Assembly: GCF_001575205.1 (NCBI RefSeq)
Contig: NZ_LSRE01000007.1
Location: forward strand, 1-54,004
From: Tsukamurella pseudospumae
GTDB lineage: Bacteria; Actinomycetota; Actinomycetes; Mycobacteriales; Mycobacteriaceae
DNA length: 54,004 nucleotides
Direction of reading: 5' to 3'
Under the pieces are notes generated by a model. That model was not told the DNA's origin and ran no database searches. It worked only from the letters and a program-made list of their open reading frames with translations. The position numbers were made by a program, and so were the translations under genes. Position 1 is the stretch's first letter. The number at the start of each line of letters is the position of its first letter. Shown in pieces: positions 24,981 to 36,291 of the stretch.

Positions 24981-25449
24981 TCACACGCAGACCGTCGCCG
25001 TTCCGCAGGGCGACCTGCCCATCGGGACGGCCATCACCTCCAGCGGGCGCATCTCGGCGGCCCGTCAGGCGAGCGACAGCCCGGTCAACCCGCCCTTCTC
25101 GCGCGAGGAGCTGATCGGCCTCGACGAGGCGCTGATCCGCGCGACCCGCGACGCGAACGCCCGTTTCTCGGTGTACATCGGCGACCTGGGTGACGATGCG
25201 CACGCCGGTGCCGAGGCGGTGCTCCGTCAGGCTCCCGAGCCGGAGTACGCCGCGCTCATCGCCGTCTCGCCGAACACGCGCGACATCGTCGTGCTCACCG
25301 GTAGCGGCGTCGCCGACCGCCTGGGCGACAAGGTCGCTCAGCTCGGCGTGACCGCCGCGATCCCGCCCTTCCAGGCCGGGGATCTCATCGACGGCCTCAT
25401 CGCCGCGCTGCGCGTCATGGCCTCGGCCGTGAAGCCACCCACGGCGTAG
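24967..25449 (+). CDS. DUF5130 family protein (respiratory supercomplex-associated, PRSAF1-like)
   Basis: The protein has 160 residues from GTG 24967 (GGGGG upstream); GTG 24958 is an alternative. It has a TPM-like fold pattern: FSREELIGLDEALIRATRDANARFSVYIGDLG, then ALIAVSPNTRDIVVLTG and a C-terminal LIDGLIAALRVM helix. This family matches Rv2468c, whose M. smegmatis counterpart was found associated with the respiratory supercomplex (from memory). Translational coupling with ctaJ supports a joint role at the respiratory chain. Confidence 0.75.
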   Translation: MASGDHTQTVAVPQGDLPIGTAITSSGRISAARQASDSPVNPPFSREELIGLDEALIRATRDANARFSVYIGDLGDDAHAGAEAVLRQAPEPEYAALIAVSPNTRDIVVLTGSGVADRLGDKVAQLGVTAAIPPFQAGDLIDGLIAALRVMASAVKPPTA

Positions 25450-25464
25450 TAGTCAGCACGAACG

Positions 25465-25497
25465 AACGGCCCACCGGATCCGATCCGGTGGGCCGTT
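25465..25497. terminator. Bidirectional terminator
   Basis: Perfect 16-bp arms 25465-25480 and 25482-25497 lie between the convergent DUF5130 and transporter genes. T-rich sequence follows on the plus strand (TTCCTTCG). Confidence 0.8.
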
Positions 25498-25517
25498 CCT
25501 TCGTCTCCGGACCGAGG

Positions 25518-27026
25518 TCAGTGCTCGGCCGCCGCCAGGTCCCGGGCCTCCTCGTACAGCTCCGTCGCCTCCTCCGGGGTGTCCACCTGCGGCGCGGAGC
25601 CGAGCAGGGGCTGGGTGGCGGTCTCGCGCATCGCGATGACGGCGATCAGGCCGACGATGCCGCTGACGATCAGGTAGAAGCCCGGTACCAGGTCGTTCTT
25701 CGTAGCGTCGACCAGCGCGGACGTGATGAGTGGGGTCGTGCCGCCGAACGCCGAGACGGCCACGTTGAAGCCGAGTCCCAGAGCGCCGTACCGGACGGCG
25801 GTGGGGAACAGGGCGGGCAGCGTCGAGGCGGTGGGCGCCGCGAAGCAGGCCAGAACGGCGCCGAACACGATGCAGGCCACCACCGGGCCCCAGAGCGAGC
25901 CGTGACTGAAGAGCCAGAACGCGGGCACCGCGACGACGATCTGCGCGACCGCCGCGGTCGCGAAGACGGCCCTGCGGCCCACGATGTCGCTCAGGTGTCC
26001 CACGATCAGGATCAGCGCGACCACGACGAGCATCGCGAGCAGCACCAGCATGTCCGCGGTCAGCTGGGTGCGGTGCGCCACCTCGGTGAGATAGGTAGGT
26101 AGGTAGGCGGTGATCATGTAGTTGGTCACGTTGTAGAGGATCACCAGGCCCATGCACACGAGCAGTGGGCGCCAGAGCTTCGTGATGATCATGCGCAGCT
26201 CGTGCTGGGGCGTCTGCACCGCCTTCAGTGCGTCCTCGTGGGCGTCCAACTGGGCCTGGAAAGCGGGGGTGTCCTCGAGCTTGAGGCGCAGGTACAGGCC
26301 GATCAGGCCCATCGGGCCCGCGATGAAGAAGGGGATGCGCCACCCCCACGACAGCATGTCCGCCTCGGAGAGCGCTGCGTTGAGGACCGTGACCAGCAGC
26401 GATGCGCACGAATAGCCGATGAACGTGCCGAAGTCGAGCCAACTGCCGAGGAAGCCGCGGCGCTTGTCCGGGGAGTACTCGGCGATGAAGGTGGTCGCGC
26501 CGCCGTACTCGCCGCCCGTGGAGAAGCCCTGCACGAGCCGGGCGCACAGCAAGAGGATCGGCGCCCACATCCCGATCGCGGCGTACGACGGAATGACGCC
26601 CACGGCGAAGGTGCCGATCGACATCATGATCATGGTGGCCGCGAGGACCTTCTGCCGGCCGACGCGGTCGCCCATCAGTCCGAAGACGATTCCGCCCAGC
26701 GGGCGGACGAAGAACGCGGCGGCGAAGGTGCCGAAGGTCGCGAGCAGCTGACCGGTGTGCGAAAGGCTCTCGAAGAACACCTTGCCGAGCGTCGTGGCGA
26801 GGTAGGCGTACACGCCGAAGTCGAACCACTCCATCATGTTGCCCAGTGCGGCGGCGGTGATCGCCCGCTTGAGCATCGGCTGGTCGACGACCGTGATCGA
26901 CTCCTCGGTGAGCGGCGGCTTGCGCCGGAAGAGCCGCGCCAGCGTACGGCGGCGAGAGGATCGAACACTCTCGGTGCCCCAGCCTGCTATGTGCAGTTCG
27001 CCCGATTCCGTTCGCGTCCTGTCCAT
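25518..27026 (-). CDS. MFS transporter, metabolite:H+ symporter (ProP-like) type
   Basis: The protein has 502 residues, with about twelve transmembrane helices. Family marks are AALGNMMEWFDFGVYAYLATTLGKVFF, RPLGGIVFGLMGDRVGRQKVL between helices 2 and 3, and GFSTGGEYGGATTFIAEYSPDKRRGFLGSW, the signature of the MHS subfamily of compatible-solute and organic-acid symporters. The soluble N-terminus of about 50 residues is basic; the C-terminus is acidic (EEATELYEEARDLAAAEH), perhaps a short coiled coil as in ProP osmosensors. The substrate (proline, betaine or a dicarboxylate) cannot be told. It interrupts the mycobacterial-type order between DUF5130 and pepN. Confidence 0.9.
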   Translation of the reverse strand: MDRTRTESGELHIAGWGTESVRSSRRRTLARLFRRKPPLTEESITVVDQPMLKRAITAAALGNMMEWFDFGVYAYLATTLGKVFFESLSHTGQLLATFGTFAAAFFVRPLGGIVFGLMGDRVGRQKVLAATMIMMSIGTFAVGVIPSYAAIGMWAPILLLCARLVQGFSTGGEYGGATTFIAEYSPDKRRGFLGSWLDFGTFIGYSCASLLVTVLNAALSEADMLSWGWRIPFFIAGPMGLIGLYLRLKLEDTPAFQAQLDAHEDALKAVQTPQHELRMIITKLWRPLLVCMGLVILYNVTNYMITAYLPTYLTEVAHRTQLTADMLVLLAMLVVVALILIVGHLSDIVGRRAVFATAAVAQIVVAVPAFWLFSHGSLWGPVVACIVFGAVLACFAAPTASTLPALFPTAVRYGALGLGFNVAVSAFGGTTPLITSALVDATKNDLVPGFYLIVSGIVGLIAVIAMRETATQPLLGSAPQVDTPEEATELYEEARDLAAAEH

Positions 27027-27118
27027 TTCTCCACGCTAACAAGATTTTCTAATCATGAGGCGCGGGGTCCGGAACGGCGGACGGTATGCGCCGATATGGG
27101 GTGGTATCGGGGAGTGGA

Positions 27119-27442
27119 TCAGGTGAAGAGGTCGCCGTCGACGTAGAACCATGCGCCGTCCTCCCGGACGAAGCGCGACCGCTCGTGGAGCACGCCGAGA
27201 TCCCCGGCGGCGAGGTAGGTGGCTCGGAACTCCACGACACCCGTCCCGTCGCCGGCGGCGCCGTCGACGGTGTCGACGATCTGGAGTCCGCGCCAGCGCA
27301 CGTCCTCGTCGAGCTCGAGATCCGCCGGGCGGGTGCTCGGATGCCACGACGCGAGGAGCCACTCCACGTCGCCGTCGCGGAACGCGGCGAAGCGGGAACG
27401 CATCAGTGCCTCGGCGGTGTCGGGAGTGTGGCGCGCGTCCAT
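27119..27442 (-). CDS. YchJ-family protein without SEC-C motif
   Basis: The protein has 107 residues from ATG 27442. DTAEALMRSRFAAFRDGDVEWLLASWHPSTRP is the YchJ (UPF0225) core, an NTF2-like fold, ending RFVREDGAWFYVDGDLF. Family members usually begin with a Cys-rich zinc motif (CPCGSG..); this one starts just after where that would be, and I see no in-frame Cys cluster upstream. Function unknown. No clear ribosome site, so translation may be weak or leaderless. Confidence 0.7.
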   Translation of the reverse strand: MDARHTPDTAEALMRSRFAAFRDGDVEWLLASWHPSTRPADLELDEDVRWRGLQIVDTVDGAAGDGTGVVEFRATYLAAGDLGVLHERSRFVREDGAWFYVDGDLFT

Positions 27443-27538
27443 GTGTGCAGCGTACGGCGATGGGCATCACGTTGTGCGTCGCGTTCGATCGTGTTCTGAT
27501 CGAATAAAAGTATTGAAGTTTCAATGATTGGATACGGG

Positions 27539-28000
27539 ATGAACCTCAACCGGACGATCCGCAACGCCGTCGCGGCGCTGTTCACCGTCGGTGCACTGGT
27601 GCTCGGCGTCGCGGCCCAGGCGAGCGCGGCACCGTCGAGCCCCAAGCAGGTCGTGACCGCCTTCTACACCGAGGGTTTCGTGCAGCGCGACATCGCCGGG
27701 GCCGCCCAGCGCTACATCGGTGAGAACTACATCCAGCACAATCCCGAGGTCGCCGACGGGCGCGAGGCGTTCGTCAAGGTTCTCGGTCCCGTCGTGAAGG
27801 ACCCGAAGTACAGCACCTCGATCGTGCGCGTGGTCGCCGACGGCGATGTCGTGGTCGTCTACGCGAAGTCGGTCTACGACGGCAAGGCGCAGGCGGTCGC
27901 CGACATCTTCCGCGTCGCCAACGGCAAGATCGTCGAGCACTGGGACGTGATCCAGGACGATCCCGGCAGGACGGTGAGCGGACACCCGTTCATCAGCTGA
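27539..28000 (+). CDS. Secreted SnoaL-like protein
   Basis: The protein has 153 residues from ATG 27539; ATG 27524 (in frame) is possible. A signal peptide is clear (AALFTVGALVLGVAAQASAAP). The mature part is a SnoaL/NTF2-like fold: VVTAFYTEGFVQRDIAGAAQRYIGENYIQHNP, typical of the SnoaL-like polyketide-cyclase superfamily, then IFRVANGKIVEHWDVIQD. Catalysis cannot be inferred. It is divergent from the YchJ-like gene, with AT-rich sequence between (around 27500). Confidence 0.8.
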   Translation: MNLNRTIRNAVAALFTVGALVLGVAAQASAAPSSPKQVVTAFYTEGFVQRDIAGAAQRYIGENYIQHNPEVADGREAFVKVLGPVVKDPKYSTSIVRVVADGDVVVVYAKSVYDGKAQAVADIFRVANGKIVEHWDVIQDDPGRTVSGHPFIS

Positions 28001-28013
28001 CGCACGTGCCGAA

Positions 28014-28045
28014 GCGGCCCCGGGATCGAAGGATCCCGGGGCCGC
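28014..28045. terminator. Bidirectional terminator before pepN
   Basis: Arms 28014-28027 and 28032-28045 form a perfect 14-bp stem around GAAG between two convergent genes. Confidence 0.8.
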
Positions 28046-28057
28046 GGCGTTCGAGGG

Positions 28058-30625
<2,568 letters not shown>

Positions 30626-30840
30626 GGGCGACGCTCCTTCGTGCTCGGGTGCATGCTCGGCTACTGCGCGCTTCGATGGGACCGATTCCACAATGCCACC
30701 CGCGCCCCGCGAGTGTGTGACGGGGAAGCACATGCGCGTGCGCGGCGTTGCGACGAGGGGAAGAATCGACACCGTCGGGCCGGGAACGTCCGCGCCGTGC
30801 CCGGCGGCACCGTCGACCACCGCGAACGCAAGGAGACCCT

Positions 30841-31464
30841 GTGACCGAGACCGCCCCGACGAAGGACCGCGTCGACTTCTGGTTCGACCCGCTGTGCCCG
30901 TGGTGCTGGATCACCTCGCGCTGGATCCTCGAGGTCGAGAAGGTCCGCGACATCGACGTGAGTTTCCACGTGATGAGCCTGGCGGTGCTCAACGAGGGCC
31001 GCGACAACCTGCCCGAGATCTACCAGGAGCTGATGAAGACGGCGTGGGGCCCGGTGCGCGTGCTCATCGCCGCCGCCCAACGGCACGGCGACGAGGTGCT
31101 GCCGCAGCTCTACACCGCGATGGGCACCCGGATCCACAACCAGCAGAACAAGGACCTGCCGGTCGTGATCGCGGAGTCGCTCGCCGAGGTCGGCCTCGAG
31201 TCGGACCTCGCGGCTGCCGCGAACAGCAGCGATGTCGACGAGGAGCTGCGCAGGAGCCACCACGCCGGCATGGACAAGGTCGGCGACGACGTGGGCACCC
31301 CCACGATCCACATCAACGGCGTCGCCTTCTTCGGGCCGGTGCTCTCGCGCATCCCGCGCGGTGAGACCGCCGGGAAGGTGTGGGACGGCGCGGTTCTGCT
31401 GTCCGCGTACCCGCACTTCTACGAGCTCAAGCGCACCCGGACCGAGGAGCCCGAGTTCGACTGA
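30841..31464 (+). CDS. DsbA-like mycothiol-dependent thiol reductase (Rv2466c type)
   Basis: The protein has 207 residues from GTG 30841, after AAGGAG. The thioredoxin-like active site [16 protein letters not shown] (CPWC) lies near residue 20, with a cis-Pro segment [19 protein letters not shown]. Homologues reduce substrates using mycothiol and activate some nitro prodrugs. It is divergent from pepN, as in M. tuberculosis (Rv2466c/Rv2467). Its last 43 bp are copied just beyond the stop codon. Confidence 0.9.
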   Translation: MTETAPTKDRVDFWFDPLCPWCWITSRWILEVEKVRDIDVSFHVMSLAVLNEGRDNLPEIYQELMKTAWGPVRVLIAAAQRHGDEVLPQLYTAMGTRIHNQQNKDLPVVIAESLAEVGLESDLAAAANSSDVDEELRRSHHAGMDKVGDDVGTPTIHINGVAFFGPVLSRIPRGETAGKVWDGAVLLSAYPHFYELKRTRTEEPEFD

Positions 31465-31523
31465 CCAGGTGGTCTCTCGTCGAGCTCAGCGCACACGGAC
31501 CGAGGAGCCCGAGTTCGACTGAC
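31423..31523 (+). repeat. Duplicated 3' end of the thiol reductase gene
   Basis: 31423-31465 (the true gene end) and 31482-31523 are the same apart from one substitution and one deleted base, at a 59-bp period. The second copy still reads [10 protein letters not shown]-stop but has no gene body. Confidence 0.9.
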
Positions 31524-31541
31524 AGCCCCTCGGACACAGAC

Positions 31542-31578
31542 CCGGGGCCCCGTCGCAGCACGTGCGACGGGGCCCCGG
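31542..31578. terminator. Bidirectional terminator
   Basis: Perfect 16-bp arms 31542-31557 and 31563-31578 with a 5-nt loop lie between the convergent thiol reductase and M48 protease genes. Confidence 0.8.
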
Positions 31579-31596
31579 TCGTGGTGGAGAGCGCGA

Positions 31597-33120
31597 TCAG
31601 GAGCCGTCCGGTCCGTTCGGGCCGGGCTGGTTCGGGCCGGGCTGCGCGGGCGGCTGCTGCTGGCCCTGCGGGGCCTGGCCGGGCCCCTGCGGCGGGTACG
31701 GACCCACGGGCCCCTGGGGCGCCGGCCCGGAGGGGACCTGATGGGCGCCCGGACCGAACGGGCCCTGGGGGCCCACGGGGCCCTGGGGGACCTGGCCCGG
31801 CGCGGGGGCCAGCGTCTCCTGGCGGTTGTAGACGGGTACCGGCCCGGCGGGCACGACGGCGCCGCCGCCGATGCCGCGGAGCGGCTGGGACGGTGCGAAC
31901 CACAGCGAGCCCGCGCGCGTCCGGTTGCGGAGCGCCGCGGCGCGCCAGGTGAGCACCGGATGGGATGACAGGAGGTTCACCACCCAGGTGAAGAAGCCCT
32001 TGTCGGTGGACGCGCGGTCGGCGAGCTGGTCGAAGTCGACCTGCTTGCCGAGGTACTTGCCGGCGCCGAGCACGCCCATGCCGCCGGGGATCCCGGCGGG
32101 CTCGTTGAAGTAGCCGTAGTTGTCGGCGGTGTATTCCTGCGAGCGCGACAGCGCGGTCCCGATGACGGGCAGGTAACTCATCGCGAACGAGCCGACCTGG
32201 CGCCAGTAGGACACGTGGCCGGCGGCGATGTGGCCCACCTCGTGACCGATGATGTAGGCCAGCGCCTCGGGATCGCGGGCCTCGCCGCCGATCTCGAACA
32301 GGTCGCTGTAGACCACGACGAACCTGCGGAACCCGTGGCCGGACGCGAAGGCGTTGATCTGTCCGTTGCCGAGGACGACGAACGCATCGGGCACCTCGCG
32401 CATGCCGTACCGGGCCGCGGCCTCGCGCACCATCCGATAGCCCTCGGGGAACTGCGTGGGCGTCATCTGGATGCCCTGGACCCGGGGTGAGGCCCAGTTG
32501 ATGCCTCGCCCGAGCCACAGGACGATCGGGACCAGCAGCGCGAGCAGCGTGTACTCGTTGATGGCGCCGAGCATCGCCAGCAGGATCGAGCCGCCGTAGA
32601 TGAGCAGGGTCACCAGGATCACGATCACCAGCAGCGGGATCTCCCAGGGGTGCCGCCGGGGCGCGCCCGCGTAGGCGGGCGGCTGGTACACGGGCGTCAC
32701 CGGACCGACGGGTCCGGCCGGTCCGCCCGGGAACTGCGGCCCGGCGCCGAAGGGAGCGCCGGCCGGGAACTGCGGGATCTCGCCGGTTCCCGGATACGAC
32801 GGTGCCGCGCCGAGCCCGGCGGTGACCGCCGGGTCGTGCGCGCCCAGCTCGGGCAGCGCGTGATGGCTGCCGGTCCGGTGTCGCTCGGTGGGGAAATCGG
32901 CGGCGGGGATCGCGGAGGTCGCAGCGTCCGAGGGGGAGACGGACGCTGCGGCGTCCGCGCCCGGTGCTACGTCCTCCGGCTGCACGACGGGGAAGAAGCC
33001 CGTGCTGGGCATCGTCGATTCGTTCGGCTCGGAGCTGAAGGCGCCGCTGCGGGCGGACTCGGTGGGGGCGGAGTCGTCCTTCGGCTCCTGCCCCGGTGTC
33101 TGCTCGGTGCTGTCATCCAT
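31597..33120 (-). CDS. Membrane M48-family zinc metalloprotease
   Basis: The protein has 507 residues. A disordered acidic N-terminus (about 1-150) runs into Pro/Gly repeats, then two transmembrane helices (IPLLVIVILVTLLIYGGSILLAML and YTLLALLVPIVLWLGRGI), then the protease domain with HEVGHIAAGHVSYW (HExxH) and the downstream Glu in SRSQEYTADNYG. A long Pro/Gln/Gly-rich tail (APAPGQVPQGPVGPQGPF..) ends the protein. HtpX/Ste24-like enzymes clear damaged membrane proteins. The low-complexity ends are typical of actinobacterial cell-envelope proteins. The ATG at 33120 is supported by the position of the neighbouring promoter region before rpiB. Confidence 0.88.
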   Translation of the reverse strand: MDDSTEQTPGQEPKDDSAPTESARSGAFSSEPNESTMPSTGFFPVVQPEDVAPGADAAASVSPSDAATSAIPAADFPTERHRTGSHHALPELGAHDPAVTAGLGAAPSYPGTGEIPQFPAGAPFGAGPQFPGGPAGPVGPVTPVYQPPAYAGAPRRHPWEIPLLVIVILVTLLIYGGSILLAMLGAINEYTLLALLVPIVLWLGRGINWASPRVQGIQMTPTQFPEGYRMVREAAARYGMREVPDAFVVLGNGQINAFASGHGFRRFVVVYSDLFEIGGEARDPEALAYIIGHEVGHIAAGHVSYWRQVGSFAMSYLPVIGTALSRSQEYTADNYGYFNEPAGIPGGMGVLGAGKYLGKQVDFDQLADRASTDKGFFTWVVNLLSSHPVLTWRAAALRNRTRAGSLWFAPSQPLRGIGGGAVVPAGPVPVYNRQETLAPAPGQVPQGPVGPQGPFGPGAHQVPSGPAPQGPVGPYPPQGPGQAPQGQQQPPAQPGPNQPGPNGPDGS

Positions 33121-33182
33121 GCCATCGAATGTAGGCTGTGCCGCTCATCGATGCTCGCGCGGCGCGTGCAAGACTTGTAGCC

Positions 33183-33665
33183 ATGCGCGTTTACCTCGGC
33201 GGCGATCACGCCGGATTCGAACTGAAGTCCCAGATCATCGAGCACCTGACGGCGGGCGGCCACGAGGTCGTCGACTGCGGCGCCCACACCTACGACGCCC
33301 TCGACGACTACCCGGCCTTCTGCATCGACGCCGCCAAGCGCGTCGTCGCCGACCCGGGCAGCCTCGGCATCGTGCTCGGCGGCAGCGGCAACGGCGAGCA
33401 GATCGCCGCCAACAAGGTGCCCGGCGCTCGCTGCGCCCTGGCGTGGAGTGTCGAGACCGCGCAGCTGGCGCGGCAGCACAACAACGCGCAGCTCATCGGT
33501 CTCGGCGGCCGCATGCACAGCAAGGAGGAGGCGCTCGCCATCGTCGACGCGTTCCTCGCCGCCGAGTGGTCCGACGAGCCGCGCCACCAGCGCCGCATCG
33601 ACATCCTCTCGGAGTACGAGCGCACGGGCGTCGCGCCCGAGGTGCCCGCCTCGCCGGAGGCGTAA
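33183..33665 (+). CDS. rpiB: Ribose-5-phosphate isomerase B
   Basis: The protein has 160 residues from ATG 33183. RpiB/LacA family marks: MRVYLGGDHAGFELK, GAHTYDALDDYPAF, GIVLGGSGNGEQIAANKVPGARCALAWS and ARQHNNAQLIGLGGRMHS. It interconverts ribose-5-phosphate and ribulose-5-phosphate in the pentose phosphate pathway. The active-site layout (Ser/Glu base in GGSGNGE) is the mycobacterial kind. Its TAA stop directly abuts the nei start. Confidence 0.95.
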   Translation: MRVYLGGDHAGFELKSQIIEHLTAGGHEVVDCGAHTYDALDDYPAFCIDAAKRVVADPGSLGIVLGGSGNGEQIAANKVPGARCALAWSVETAQLARQHNNAQLIGLGGRMHSKEEALAIVDAFLAAEWSDEPRHQRRIDILSEYERTGVAPEVPASPEA

Positions 33666-34469
33666 TTGCCCGAGGGGCACACACTCCACCGGCTCGCCCT
33701 CGCCCACGACGCACTGTTCGGGGGCGAGGGCGTCCGCGTCTCCAGCCCCCAAGGGCGGTTCGCACCGGAGGCGCAGCGCCTCGACGGCAGGGTCTTCGAG
33801 CGCGCGGATTCCTGGGGCAAGCACCTGTGGCACCGCTACGAGGGCGGCGCGATCGTGCACGTGCACCTGGGCCTGTACGGCGCGTTCACGGACTTCGGCC
33901 TGGTCGACGGTGCCGCGCCCGCGCCCGTGGGGCAGGTGAGGTACCGCATCGTCGGACCGCGCGGCGGCACGGACCTGCGCGGCCCCACCGCCTGCGAGCT
34001 CGTCACGGAGGAGCAGGTCGACGGTGTCCTGGCCCGTCTCGGGCCCGACCCGCTGCGACCCGACTCCGACCCGGACGACGCACGACGGCGCATCGAGCGC
34101 TCGCGACGACCGATCGGCGCGCTGCTCATGGACCAGAAGGTGCTGGCGGGCGTCGGCAACGTCTACCGGGCGGAGGTGCTGTTCCGGGCCGGGATCGACC
34201 CGCACCGCGAGGGGCGGGACGTGTCCGGTGAGGAGTTCGACGGCATCTGGGCGGACCTGGTCGCGCTCATGCCGATCGGCGTCGAGCGCGGGCGCATGCA
34301 CGTAGTGCGTCCCGAACACGACCACGGCGCACCGTCGTACGCCGAGGACCGGCCCCGGACCTATGTCTACCGGCGCACCGGCGAGCCCTGCCGGGTGTGC
34401 GGCACGCCCGTTCGCACCGAGGTGATGGAGGCGCGAAACCTCTACTGGTGTCCCACCTGTCAGAGTTGA
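33666..34469 (+). CDS. nei: Fpg/Nei-family DNA glycosylase
   Basis: The protein has 267 residues from TTG 33666, which immediately follows the rpiB stop. The start is fixed by the chemistry: after Met is removed, PEGHTLHRLA exposes the catalytic Pro1 and Glu2. H2TH segment DQKVLAGVGNVYRAEVLF and the C-terminal zinc finger CRVCGTPV...YWCPTCQ are intact. It excises oxidised bases and cleaves the abasic site. Matches Rv2464c (Nei2) by position. Coupled to rpiB. Confidence 0.93.
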   Translation: MPEGHTLHRLALAHDALFGGEGVRVSSPQGRFAPEAQRLDGRVFERADSWGKHLWHRYEGGAIVHVHLGLYGAFTDFGLVDGAAPAPVGQVRYRIVGPRGGTDLRGPTACELVTEEQVDGVLARLGPDPLRPDSDPDDARRRIERSRRPIGALLMDQKVLAGVGNVYRAEVLFRAGIDPHREGRDVSGEEFDGIWADLVALMPIGVERGRMHVVRPEHDHGAPSYAEDRPRTYVYRRTGEPCRVCGTPVRTEVMEARNLYWCPTCQS

Positions 34470-34552
34470 CCGCGCTGTTAGCTCAGACACAGAACCGCTT
34501 TCTTAACATGGATTTCAGCTCGTTCACACACGCAGCGGGTTGAGTCGCGGGC

Positions 34553-35548
34553 ATGAACACGCTGACCGTCCACAGCAGGGCGGCCCGACGACCGGCGGAC
34601 GCCGGCCGGGCCCGGATCACCGTGCTCGCCGTCGGCGGTACGGGCGAGTCGTGGATCGACGATCCGCGCACCGATGTCACCGGCATGCTCAGCCATGTGG
34701 TGGCGGAACTCGACGATCGGTTCACCGACCGGTGGGTGGGCTACCCGGCGTCGTACGGCCCGGTCCCGGCGCGCGACGGCGTCTCGTTCGCGGAGTCCGT
34801 CGCGATCGGCGTCGAACGCCTTCTCGTGGCGATGGCCGAGATCGACGGGCCGGTGGTCCTCATCGGGTACTCGCAGGGCTGCACCGTGGTCCGACGGGTC
34901 CTGGGCGCGATGGCGGACGGTCCCGTGCTCGCGCCGCACGTGCTCGCCGCCGGCCTGATCTCCGACCCGGAGCGGCCGCACGGCAGCGACCCCGCGCTGT
35001 GCGGATCGGGCGTCGCGGGCGACGGACCCGCGGTGCCGGACGGGTTGCCGCTGCTGTGGATCTCGCACCCGCAGGATGTCATCTGCAATGCCAGCGTCGA
35101 CTCCTTCGTGCGTGACATCGCCGACGCGACCGCCTATCTGACGCTCCGCGACCTGGCGACCTGGGCGCCGCGCGCGGCCGGGGAGTACCTGGGGCACCGC
35201 TTCCAGAACGCCACCCGCACCGCGTTCGGGTCGCGGCAGTGGCGGCGCGACGTGGACCGGCTGCGCACCGCCGGTCGGGAGATCCTGGGCTACCTGCCGC
35301 GGGTGAACTACCGCGGGCGGGACTACAACCTGCGCGGCGACCGGCACACCGCCTACGCGAACGAGCCGCTCGCCCGGCTCCGGCACGAGGACTACGAGCT
35401 CACGGGCTGCCAGATCCTCGCGCAGTGGCTGCAGGTCCAGGCCACCTTCGCCCTCCCCGCGGAGCCGGATCGTGCCGCCCGGGCCCCGCAGCGGGCCGCG
35501 GCCGCGACCGCTGGTCTAGAGTCGGAGAAGTATTTGCAGGCCGGCTGA
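34553..35548 (+). CDS. Cutinase/PE-PPE/LysB-like serine hydrolase
   Basis: The protein has 331 residues from ATG 34553. An alpha/beta hydrolase with GYSQG (Ser107), HPQDVICN (Asp175) and GDRHTAYAN (His265): a likely triad with the spacing seen in mycobacteriophage LysB esterases and PE-PPE/cutinase-like proteins. There is no signal peptide; the N-terminus (TVHSRAARRPADAGRARITVLAVGGTG) leads straight into strand 1. Phage LysB cleaves mycolyl-arabinogalactan esters; a similar lipid esterase action here is inference. The gene follows nei by 83 bp and has normal chromosomal base use. Confidence 0.75.
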   Translation: MNTLTVHSRAARRPADAGRARITVLAVGGTGESWIDDPRTDVTGMLSHVVAELDDRFTDRWVGYPASYGPVPARDGVSFAESVAIGVERLLVAMAEIDGPVVLIGYSQGCTVVRRVLGAMADGPVLAPHVLAAGLISDPERPHGSDPALCGSGVAGDGPAVPDGLPLLWISHPQDVICNASVDSFVRDIADATAYLTLRDLATWAPRAAGEYLGHRFQNATRTAFGSRQWRRDVDRLRTAGREILGYLPRVNYRGRDYNLRGDRHTAYANEPLARLRHEDYELTGCQILAQWLQVQATFALPAEPDRAARAPQRAAAATAGLESEKYLQAG

Positions 35549-35565
35549 CCCGGAGGTAGAGCGAA

Positions 35566-35841
35566 GTGGCACGTGACACCGAGAGCATCGAGCGCGATAT
35601 CGAGCGCGCCCGGGAGCAGCTGGCGGCGACGCTGGATCAGCTGGGGGAGCGCGCGGATCCCCGCAAGCTCGCCGAGCAGGCCCAGCAATCGGTGATCGCC
35701 ACCGTGACCAAGCCGCCGGTACTCGCCGCGGCAGCCGGTGCCGTCGTGCTGGTGCTCGTCGTCGTGGGATCGCGGGTCGCCCGCGCCCGCCGCGAGAAGC
35801 AGATCATCCGAGCGCTGGCCGAGGGCCGGATCTCGATCTGA
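35566..35841 (+). CDS. DUF3618 small membrane protein
   Basis: The protein has 91 residues from GTG 35566, after GGAGG. The DUF3618 start RDTESIERDIERAREQLAATLDQLGERADP is a charged helix, followed by one transmembrane helix (VLAAAAGAVVLVLVVVGS). Common in Actinobacteria, function unknown, often near lipid or cell-envelope genes. It lies 17 bp after the hydrolase gene. Confidence 0.85.
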   Translation: MARDTESIERDIERAREQLAATLDQLGERADPRKLAEQAQQSVIATVTKPPVLAAAAGAVVLVLVVVGSRVARARREKQIIRALAEGRISI

Positions 35842-35846
35842 TCTCC

Positions 35847-36239
35847 GTGCTCGAGACGAGAAGGGGCGGCGCCGTGATCGGCGCCGCCCTTGTCGTTGCC
35901 GCGGTCGCGATGGGAGCGGGCGGCTGCGGCGCGCCGCCGCGCGCCGTGACGCCGTTGCCCGCCGGATACCCCGTCGCGCAGGTGCCGATCGTCGGCACGG
36001 TCAGCAAGGCGGAGACGATCGACATGGGCCACCCGATGTGGCGCGTCACCGTCGACGGACGCGACACGGTGGCCGCCGCCCGCGCCCTGCTCGCCGCGGG
36101 GCTCGCGCCGGTCGCGCCGGGCGTCCCGCTGGACGCCGGCCGGGTCGGGGCGGTGTACCGGGGCCACGGCTTCACCGTCGGGATCTCCGCGAACGACGGT
36201 GACGTGACCTACGTGGTGAGCCCCACACCCGGCGTCTGA
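35847..36239 (+). CDS. Putative small lipoprotein
   Basis: The protein has 130 residues from GTG 35847, 5 bp after the DUF3618 stop. The N-terminus is a lipoprotein signal (VIGAALVVAAVAMGAGGC, lipobox AGGC). The mature domain of about 95 residues (VAQVPIVGTVSKAETIDMGHPMWRVTVDG..) is not one I recognise. Probably co-transcribed with the two upstream genes. Confidence 0.65.
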   Translation: MLETRRGGAVIGAALVVAAVAMGAGGCGAPPRAVTPLPAGYPVAQVPIVGTVSKAETIDMGHPMWRVTVDGRDTVAAARALLAAGLAPVAPGVPLDAGRVGAVYRGHGFTVGISANDGDVTYVVSPTPGV

Positions 36240-36291
36240 CCTCAGGGAATCTCCTGATTCCGCGATCGCGGATCGGCGCTACGCTGGAACC

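Noticed and set aside
26090-26106. Tandem TAGG repeats
   Set aside because: They lie inside the transporter gene and encode YLPTYL in a transmembrane helix; no sign of frame disruption.
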